Assembly (NCBI GenBank): GCA_015847255.1
Contig: JADLZK010009202.1
Span: 496,001-560,000, forward strand
Direction: 5' to 3'
Length of the DNA stretch: 64,000 nucleotides
From: Hyparrhenia diplandra
Lineage: Eukaryota > Streptophyta > Magnoliopsida > Poales > Poaceae
The position numbers and the translations under genes were made by a program. Below, one piece after another: positions 56,359-64,000 of this stretch. Numbering within the stretch: the first letter of the stretch is position 1; the number at the start of each line of letters is the position of its first letter. The notes beneath the pieces were generated by a model. That model searched no databases. It saw nothing but the letters and a program-made list of their open reading frames with translations, and had not been told where the DNA came from.

Positions 56359-57709
56359 GGGGTAGTTTTGTGGTTGATGTACAGTTGTAGCTTTAGGTTT
56401 GTTTTTGCTTTGTGCATCATCTTGTATCATATTGCATCCATCATGTATACTATTGCATTTTAAGCTTCTTGTTTATATTGATCACAATGAGATTATGCTC
56501 GATTTTAGTGTAACATTTTTATATGTTGGTGCTACGACTTGTGCTCTTTACGCTTAATTGATATATGTTATGAGCAAAGCTGTTTTTCATGTGAACTTGC
56601 TTAATAACGATGAATCTTGCAAAATGTTCACCATTGAGATAGTTCCTAGCATGTCTAAGTTGTTGAGATCCTTTGTGCTTATCATGTATGCTAGGTGACT
56701 ATGTCTCATTTAATGAGTTATGCACTTGCTTAGATGACCACATGCTTTTAATTATTGAAATCTGAAATCTAAGCTAAGTGTATGGAAAAGATCGAGATGG
56801 GTCCATAAGCGTCCCACTTCATAGTTTGAGGCGCTTTTCATTGCACTCGAAATGAACTTGGACTATGTTGTGGTTGATCCGGATCATGTCTTAAGCTTCT
56901 TATTGCTCACATGCATAGGCTTGACATGGTTGATTAGTAAGACTAACGGTTGTGGATAACCACTCGCACTCATGCTCGTCCAATGCTTGTAAATCGCCGC
57001 AACTCCGATAACTTGAAAATTTGACAAGTGTTGGCTCGTCTTTTTGCATGATGTATAAACTTTGCTTGGGGTAGTTCACTTGATATACATGTGTAGCACT
57101 TGGTAGATTTCCAGCTTACTTGTGCTATGTGCTATTCTTTGTGGTGGACACCTTTTCTGAAATGCTTAAAACTGAATCAAAGTGCTTTTAAGCTATATTT
57201 CATATCTCTTGATCAGTTAGAGCATCGTATTAAGCACTTGACCTTGTTGCCATGACACTACTTAGAGCATCTTCTCATTTGGATTGCTATAAACTTGAAG
57301 CTCCCTCCTTGCATTTTCATGCATTTCATAGCTTGATTAGTGCATTTGCCAACAAGGGGGAGAAAGATACAAAGACAGTGAGTGACTGCATTTTTCCGGG
57401 GAGTAGCACTTTGAGCTAGATGTGTTGAGCCTTTGCCTCTGTCTTGAGGGTCTAGTTTGTTTGTGTGTGAAAGTAATTGGTTTTGAGGCGTGCTAGTGGT
57501 GTTGAGCCTGTTTCTACCTCTTCTTGAGGGCTAGCGGTTGGTTTAGCTTGGTTGTGTCGAGCCTTTTGCCCATGTCTTTGGGAACCAAGTTTTTGCTCCA
57601 TGTTTGCTATCCAGTGACTTTGTCTTAGCTTTTGTCTAGCTTGTGTTCACTTGGATGTGCTATTTTCTACCTTCTTCGTCTCGTGTTGAATGTCGACAAT
57701 GCACTCATC
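56359..57709 (+). other. Copia non-coding region between pol and the polypurine tract
   Basis: About 1.35 kb without an open frame. Its T-rich, stop-filled sequence is typical of SIRE/Maximus elements, where an env-like gene sometimes sits. None is visible here. Confidence 0.7.
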
Positions 57710-57720
57710 AAGGGGGAGAT

Positions 57721-59796
57721 TGCGAACACATGGTTGATTTAGGTCACATGTGTTTAGTTTTGTGATTGAGTGATTGTCACAAATCAACATTTTACTTCTA
57801 TTTTCGTTTTATCTTTTATGCTTCGGCTATGTTCACCGGCACACGTGGAGTGTGTCAAAGATGTATCTCTTGGTTCGTGTTGTATAGGTGTGGAGCTCGG
57901 AGATGGTAGCCGACGGCGAGGTGAAGGAGCCAAGGAGGACGTCGGGCCGACGGACCGCGAAATGAAGGGACGGACGTGAGGCTTGGACCGAGGGACCGGA
58001 TCGCCGGGTGGCTAGCCATGGTGGGTGACATCCGGGACATCGGCGAATGCAAGAGGACGGGCGGGACCGTGTCAATCGGGTCAAGACGGGCGAGCGTGCA
58101 AGCGCAGCGGGGAGCTCGGATGACTTGGCGACTGGCGGTCAAGACGGCGATGACACGTGTCGAGGAGGTTTGGTGGTTTGCCCTCAAAACCACGGGCGGG
58201 TTTGGTGGTTTGGGCCTCAAAACCATCGCTGGCGCAGGTTTCGCGGGTTTGGGCCTCAAAACCCGGGATGTTCGGTGGACGGAAGGGACGACGCGTGGCG
58301 GCATCGGGAGGTTGCGTGGAAGCAAGGCTACCGATGAGGGCGCGGCGGCCGTCGATCAAATTATTCGAGTCGAGACTAAATTAGCCTTAGGGTTAGCGGT
58401 TCGGCTCATATGTATCCAGGGGTAGTTTGGGAAAAGAGGATTTGACTATATAGCAAGGGGCAGCCCTCTCATCCTCCTTTGCCTCTCTTATTTTCGTTTT
58501 TTAGTTATCCCCATTTTTAGGTTCTTGTTTAGAGGTCCAAAGAACATCAAATTCGTGGTTTTCATGCGGTGATTTTCGTTGGGAAAGGGGAGCCCCAAAG
58601 CTCCCTGTGCCCTCCGGGCTTTTGGATCAATTCCTTCTCCTTTGCTGCGTTTTTCGTTGGAATTTTTTGGATCTCGTATAGGTTTCTGTGTTTCTGTTCG
58701 ATGTGTTTCTGTGCAGGCCAGCAGTCTTGATCTTCAGCTCAGCAGGCAGACAAGACCCTGCTCGACACCCAGCAAGGGGACCTGCCATCGGGCAGGGCAC
58801 CACCAGGCCGGCTCGACCAGTCACGCACGGCCGCGGGCGGTGGCCAAGTCCAGGGCGGCCACCTGGCCAGCTCCACCGGCCACGCACGGCAGCGACTTGC
58901 CGAGCAGGGCAGGCACCAGGCCACGCACAGCCGCGACCGTCTCAGGGGCAGGTGGTCTCCCTGCTGCTCGAGCGGCTTGCTCAGCTCTGGGCATGCGTCT
59001 CCAGCCGAGAAGCAGCAGAGCGGGTAGGCAGCAGCAGCTCCAAGACAGGTGCGTCGACCAACCCACCTCCAAGCTCGGTCTCTTCATCAACAAAGGCTCG
59101 ATCTTTTCTGTGATGTGGAGTTGGCCTTCGAGCCATTCATTTGCTTCTTGTGCAGTTAGCTAGATTGAGTGAGTTTGTGCGAAATCCTAGCATCCGTTGA
59201 TCTCAGCCTAGTTTCTTTTTCTCTGCGCCCGCAAGCTGTTTGTTGAAATGCATCAACAGTTTTTCTCAGTTTTTCTCGGTATTTTTGCAAGATGTGTTCT
59301 AGGCTCTAGTCTTGTATCTTATTGCTTTATTGCAGGCTGTCTAAGTCGTAGATTATTAGTTTTTGCAGTAGAGTTAATTTCTTGTCCTAGTTTTATTTAT
59401 TTTCCTGTTAATTAAAAATCCGAAAGATCAACTAAAATTTAGTTTTAGCTTTTCCTGCTTGCTCCCGTAATTCACTTCTAGCATTATTCTTTTTAGAGTA
59501 TTTAATTACTTGCTTTTGCTTTGCATTATCTCAGCTTGAGTGGATTTGCGTTGGATTTTCTTTTCTAGCTAATTATTCCGTGGTTTATTCATTTGAGCTC
59601 AATTTCGATCCGCCTGCATTTGCGTTCGATTCATTGAGTCTAACACGCGTTTGATATCTTGCTACCGTTAGCACGTGTATCACTCGTATCTTTGTGAGTC
59701 CGCTTTTGAGGTTGGGGTTGAGCCAATGACCCAAAATTGAAAAGGAAAATCGGAGGCTCCCATTCACCCCCCTCTGGTCGCCGTTTTGGTCCTTCA
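57721..59796 (+). repeat. Copia 3' LTR
   Basis: 2,076 bp. It is highly similar to the 5' LTR but with many 1-4 base indels, most in GC-rich or homopolymer stretches (for example GACGTGCCGGGCCG against GACGTCGGGCCG). The central part 59100-59700 is nearly identical to 49750-50350. Confidence 0.95.
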
Positions 59797-60022
59797 TATG
59801 TATGTATGTAAAATAGCATATACAAGATTCATATATTATTTAATTTGTTCTGTTAGCATTCTCCTTAAAATGACGTGAACTTCATGGATTTTAGGCGTGA
59901 CTCTGTTTTTGTATGTTTCAGAGAACCTTCATGCATTCGCAAATTTTAAGCAATTATAAATCTAAGATTAGTTATTTTATGCTTTTAAGCATTATAAATC
60001 TTATAAATTGTATATATATCAG
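59797..60022 (+). other. NLR copy B: intron 2, part after the Copia insertion
   Basis: Ends TATATATCAG at 60022. Positions about 59800-59965 are the mirror of 60252-60420 on the opposite strand. Confidence 0.8.
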
Positions 60023-60213
60023 GTATTTGACGACGCTACATATTTGGATGGGCAAAATAATCCCGAGTTTGTTAAAGAAGCAAAACAAATCCTAAGGAAG
60101 TGTGATGGACTTCCCTTGCAATAGTTGTCATAGGTGGCTTCTTGGCAAACCGTCCAAAGACTATAGAAGAGTGGCGGCAATTGAATGAGAATATCAACGC
60201 AGAATTAGAGATG
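60023..60213 (+). pseudogene. NLR copy B, third exon, first 190 bases only, frameshifted
   Basis: The exon starts VFDDATYLDGQNNPEFVKEAKQ, as in copy A at 12117, and reaches KCDGLPL. There one C is missing (about 60115), so the GLPL motif frame ends in TAG. The homology continues out of frame to AGAATTAGAGATGG at 60214, where copy A goes on with AATCCAAAG. The rest of the NB-ARC and all LRRs are missing. From here the sequence turns into an inverted copy of the intron. Confidence 0.9.
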
Positions 60214-60235
60214 GCCAAGAAGCCACTCTAATTCT
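60201..60235. repeat. Hairpin at the inversion junction
   Basis: AGAATTAGAG (60201-60210) and CTCTAATTCT (60226-60235) form a perfect 10-bp inverted repeat around a 15-base loop. GCCAAGAAGCCAC in the loop is the reverse complement of GTGGCTTCTTGGC from the same exon (about 60134-60146). Confidence 0.85.
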
Positions 60236-60251
60236 TGAGGGCTAACCAAAT

Positions 60252-62559
60252 CTTAGATTTATAATTGCTTAAAATTTGGGAATGCATGAATGTTCGCTGT
60301 TACATACAAAAACAAAGTCAAGTCTAAAATCCATGAAGTTCATGTCATTTTAGGGAGAATGCTAAGAGAGAAAAATAATTAATATATGAATCTTGTATAT
60401 GCTATTTATATGTGCACAAACATTTTCTTGATTAATTAGATTAATCAAACGATTAAAAGATATCAAACAATTTGCCATTTTCTATATGTAACAGAGCGGC
60501 ATATATAGGCCATCTATCAATTATATGATGTCTGGCCCATTTATACAATCTTTGAAATGCCATGTTATTTTACATATATATCAAAAAAAAAAAGAGACCA
60601 TTTTCGATCATCAAACTATGAGCGTTGGTTTTGGCCAACAACCTCCACAATCATGGGCCATTGATCATCCAACTGTCAAAACCGTGACGTGGCATCTCTT
60701 TCTCCTCTCCACATGCACTCTCTTAGCGCCCGCTAGTCGTGCCTTCAGCAAATCCGACCTAGCTAACTACACCCATGAGTAGGCGCCCCATAAGTCTAGG
60801 TCTACAGGAGCCCACAACAAATCAATGTGTCGGACCTAACTCCATCAAAAAAAACATGTCTGATTAGTTAGGGTTTGTCCCACCTTATATATTGTACTCT
60901 CCCAGCATCAATTTTCCTAACAATCTCGCGTGTCACATATCACGCCCAACTTTTTCAAATCACAAAAACTCTGCGTGATCTCTGGAAGATGTTATCGAGG
61001 CCCTGAGTCTAATGCTCCATGTCACACACAAGCCGAGTCCAATGCTCCATGTCCTGCAACACATGACCTCTTCAAGATATTAATGGGCTCCATTGCCACC
61101 ATGTCACCCCTAAGATTTTTTAGGCCTTTTGACCATGGGCTCTGATAGCACTACTTAGAGTGCGCATCACATCAGGCCTAGCTTGCGCATACTCACTAAG
61201 TAAGATATTCCTCATTCTTGCATAGGAGGGACGAGCTTCAGTCATCTTCTCAGAACCAGGTACACAGGAGCCTGCAACAAACCAAGACATCAGGTCTAAC
61301 TCAATCCAAAAAGAATAGTCTGATAAGTAAGGGTTCCTCTTGCCTCACATGATATGCTCTCCCCACCAATCAATTTGTGATGTGGGAATAAACCTAAAAT
61401 TTTTTATATATGTCGCTAGGCCTAGCAGTCATGCAAGATGCCACGCCCTCGCCTATCCATCATCCTAGCCTTCTTCCCTATACTATGTGGGCATCGATGC
61501 CCGTATGCATTAGAATACCACCATGCATGTTCCATCCTTGTCATAGCCATAAGCTTAGCAATCCATATTGTGGCATTCATCTTCCATCCACCACCCTCCC
61601 GCATGCTTCCTTTTACTCTCTGTAATCATGACTCACTCATATCTTGCTGCCAGCTTGCAAAGTGCACATCACTTGACGAGCGTCTAAGTTCCACCATGGC
61701 TGACCTATCTCACTCCGTGAGTGCACGCGATGTGCATTGAGTGCTATCGTGTGACCTCATCGATGTCTATCATTGCTATTTCACTCCCCATGCCCCACAG
61801 TGACCTCAAGTGCAACACAGTGGCCCTCCTCAACTACTTCTTTGAGCCTAGTCATTGCTGGAGTAGGGCCACCCTATCTATTCCAATCCCTGGCAGTGCA
61901 CTACCACTTGGATTTTCCATGGGTGACGACCTTCGTTCCTTCTCCATCGAACAAGCCTGTAGTGAGCTTAGACGCACCTCAGACATCATCCTCCATCCCT
62001 CTCTTTTTTTCACAAGACTCCACCCCTCTTTTGAGCTTGGCCGTGCCAAATTGGACCTATGCCCAATTGTGGACACCTAACATCAGTGTTATGCCAAAAT
62101 GTGGTAGAGGGCGGTGCAAGGGAGTACAAGTGCACACTAGCTAGAGTTGGTGCTAGGTCCATGGTGGGGATGGAAATGGTGTGCGCCATGTCCAAGCATG
62201 TAGATGGCACTCAAGGTTGCATAATGGGTGAGTCAAATGAGTGAGGTAACAAAAATTACATGAGAATTGTTGGAGAGGGCTAGATGACTGCAGTTCAAGA
62301 GGACATTGTGGGGAAGGGAGAAGGGGGGACATGAATATGACAAGTAGGCCCAACTACCATGTGTCTTTCACTAAGAAAATACCACCTTCAAAATAGCTAG
62401 ATGGCTAGTTGTGAACAGTTTTGACAGTTGAATTGTATAAAAACTTTTGGGTTTCATGTTTCATGGCCCAAATTACTCTCTCAATGGTAAAAAACAGACT
62501 CTCCTAAACTCAATGCTATTTCAAATCAAACCAAGAAAATTGGAGGACATTTACATTAC
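60252..62559 (-). other. NLR copy C: inverted intron 2
   Basis: The reverse complement aligns with the copy B intron (46848-48356, 59797-59965), at roughly 90% identity by eye in the best parts. It also aligns with the copy A intron. It lacks the Copia element. Two stretches are not in copy B: about 150 bp at 60412-60560, matching the Copia insertion neighbourhood, and about 390 bp at 61045-61440, which copy A retains. Open frames here are not conserved. Confidence 0.85.
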
Positions 62560-62760
62560 CTTTTCACTCAAGAGGCAAATTGCATCATCTGGCTGAAGAA
62601 CTTGAAGGTTGCGCACAAGTCCATCTTTTCCTGAGCAATGGTTGGCAATATTCTCTTTCCTAGTAGTCACAATGATTCAACTTGTCTTTGCCAATAGAGG
62701 TAATAACCTTGGTTTTATCATCCCCCATTCTGACGTCTCAAAAAAATCATCTAGAACAAT
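62560..62760 (-). pseudogene. NLR copy C, end of the NB exon, minus strand
   Basis: The minus strand reads IVLDDFFETSEWGMIKPRLL (kinase-2 and following), LLAKTS, then a stop (TCA on the plus strand at 62677-62679, CGA to TGA relative to copy B). It continues IIVTTRKENIANHCSGK and VLQPDDAICLLSEK, and the donor AAG|GTAATG is at 62560/62559. The exon is cut at 62760 by the retrotransposon at the right edge. It is the third NLR fragment of the cluster. Confidence 0.9.
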
Positions 62761-64000
62761 CTGTTGGAATAGCCCCGAACGTTGGCTATGCCGAACCGGA
62801 AAAACGCAAACGGGTAACACACACGACCGAAGATAAACAAGCTCTTTTTATTAATTTTCCATCCAACCTTACAACGCCCTCCAGCGGGCTATTTATAGTC
62901 GACCGTATATCTTTACAGGACCAAATTACCCCTCAACTACTCCGATGCTACCGGATATTCCTCGGCGGGGCACCTTGGTCCTTTCACGCCGGTCCTCCAA
63001 CCACTCAGGGGGACCACCGACGGCGCCGGCCGGTCCCCGAGCCGAAAGGCCGAGTCCGGTTCGAGTCGGACAAGCCACCCATGCATAGACATAAGACAAA
63101 CAACAAATCAAACCGTCTGCAGACCACCTTGGTCGTTTCCCACCAGGAGAACCCTTCCTTGGCCTTCTCTTCCTCGTCCGGCTCACAAACCGGTAGAGAG
63201 CGAGCAGCCGGCTTCCATCGACCGAAGGTGCGGCCGGCCGCTTGCCGCACCCCCTCTTGTTACTCTTTCGTCTAACCTAGACCAAAAGGAGGATCGCCCC
63301 AGGCGGATCATACCAAACACCTCCCCCGCCAGAGGACCGAACCAAGGGGATGTTCCCCCCCCAGCGGTAGCCCCTGAAGCGTCAGTGATTCGATGCCGGC
63401 CCCAAATCGCCGAGGCTGGACCATCTGTTCGGTCAAAGAAACCCCTCGAAGGTGAAGGATTTCCCTTGGTCTCACGGTTAGCAACAAAAGTTTTTTTACT
63501 CGTCCCCGAGGCCTAACGGTCTTAATCGATTGGCAGCAACCGTCGCCGACGGCCCCCCTCTTTGGCCTCGGGGGCCGGCGTCGAAAGGCGCGAACCGTCG
63601 CGGCGGTTGCCCCTTTGCCATATAAATAGCCCCCTCGTGCTCACGGGGAGAGGTACTCTTGATTTGTCGCCTCCGCTCCTCCCGTTTTCATTTGTCTCAT
63701 TTGCGACACGCCCGGTTAGACGTGCCGGTTTCCTCGCCGCTTCCTTCGCCCGCCGTCGCGCAAGGTATTGGTTCTAAACTTCGGTCATGTTTGTTTTTTC
63801 TTCTTCTTCTTCTTGTTCTTTATTTTCGGCCTTTCTTTCTTTTTTGTTTTGCGCTTGCCCTAGGTGCGTTTTCCTTAGATGTCGACTTCATCGTCTACTC
63901 CGAGCCCCATTTCGAGTAGCTCGAAAGGCCGGTGAACCACCAGGCCCCAAAAACGATGGGTCCGAAGCGTATTCATCGGCGATGATTCTTCCAATGATAC
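62761..64000. mobile_element. Edge of an LTR retrotransposon, orientation uncertain
   Basis: The junction at 62761 reads TGTTGGAATAGCCCCGAACG, a plausible LTR start, directly against the interrupted NLR codon sequence. On the minus strand CTATAAATAGCCC (about 62897-62885) followed by AATAAAAAGAGC (about 62861-62845) looks like a promoter plus poly(A) signal of a minus-strand LTR ending at 62761. On the plus strand, however, TATAAATAGCC at 63621 is followed by a possible leader intron (donor about 63764, acceptor TTAG at 63878). The start codon at 63879 then opens with MSTSSSTPSPISSSS, a serine-rich start known from grass Gypsy-associated proteins; it ends at a TGA at 63933. The element runs off the window. 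Confidence 0.6.

Larger units (their letters stand above)
48357..59796 (+). mobile_element. Ty1/Copia LTR retrotransposon, 11.4 kb, in intron 2 of NLR copy B
   Basis: LTRs of about 2.08 kb (48357-50443 and 57721-59796) start TGCGAACACATGG and end GGTCCTTCA. The primer-binding site TGGTATCGAGC (50446-50456, initiator-Met) follows the 5' LTR. The polypurine tract AAGGGGGAGAT precedes the 3' LTR (57710-57720). The flanking 5-mers CATGT (48352-48356) and TATGT (59797-59801) match at four of five bases. The order gag, protease, integrase, RT, RNase H is that of Copia. Long LTRs and the 1.35-kb non-coding stretch between pol and the 3' LTR fit the SIRE/Maximus branch. The coding sequence is heavily broken. 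Confidence 0.95.

Overview
This window looks like nuclear DNA of a grass, most likely rice or a close relative. The evidence is a fragmented cluster of grass-type CC-NB-ARC-LRR (NLR) immune receptor genes of the tandem-NB, Pik-2-like style, several CACTA (En/Spm) DNA transposons, a Cassandra 5S-like TRIM, Stowaway MITEs, chromovirus-like Gypsy and SIRE-like Copia LTR retrotransposons, plus decayed cytochrome P450 and lipoxygenase genes. No intact host gene is present. Nearly every recognisable reading frame carries at least one frameshift, stop or insertion.

Layout. 1-5067: right-hand part of a CACTA element, with the end of a TNP2 transposase, a decayed Ulp1-protease-like second gene, and a terminus reading TTTCTGTAGTAGTG. 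5068-8751: AT-rich spacer with a possible plastid rpoC2 fragment, a degenerate MITE and NLR intron sequence. 8752-14053: NLR copy A (NB-ARC exon, 2.6-kb intron with a 250-bp CACTA-type MITE and a LINE fragment, then NB-ARC/LRR exon); its CC exon is not in view. 14054-23265: mostly spacer with a CYP94-like P450 pseudogene on the minus strand, interrupted by an 0.86-kb segment between 11-bp direct repeats, and the C-terminal end of a 13-lipoxygenase-like gene. 23266-29950: complete Gypsy element (minus strand, 5-bp target duplication CATCA) with a Cassandra TRIM nested in its gag region. 31534-60213: NLR copy B. Its coiled-coil/first-NB exon is at 31534-32541. Its second NB exon is cut inside the P-loop coding sequence by a 12,253-bp CACTA element (34117-46369) with a GGG target duplication, and that element carries its own nested 1,606-bp CACTA insertion (44297-45902, TGA duplication). 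The following intron is split by an 11.4-kb Copia element (48357-59796). 60214-62760: a third NLR segment, copy C, in inverted orientation. 62761-64000: the edge of another LTR retrotransposon that truncates copy C.

How the parts relate. Copies A, B and C share the same exon borders and a homologous intron, so they are paralogues of one tandem/inverted NLR cluster that later became a target for transposons. The order of events can be read from nesting: duplication and inversion of the NLR intron region; then CACTA-2 and Copia insertion into copy B; then CACTA-3 into CACTA-2. Independently, Cassandra inserted into Gypsy. No CRISPR array, operon, tRNA gene or other prokaryotic feature was found. 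I found no wholly undescribed system; the most notable items are the P-loop CACTA insertion, the inverted NLR duplication with a hairpin at its junction, the Cassandra-in-Gypsy nest and long foldbacks in the CACTA-2 transposase leader.
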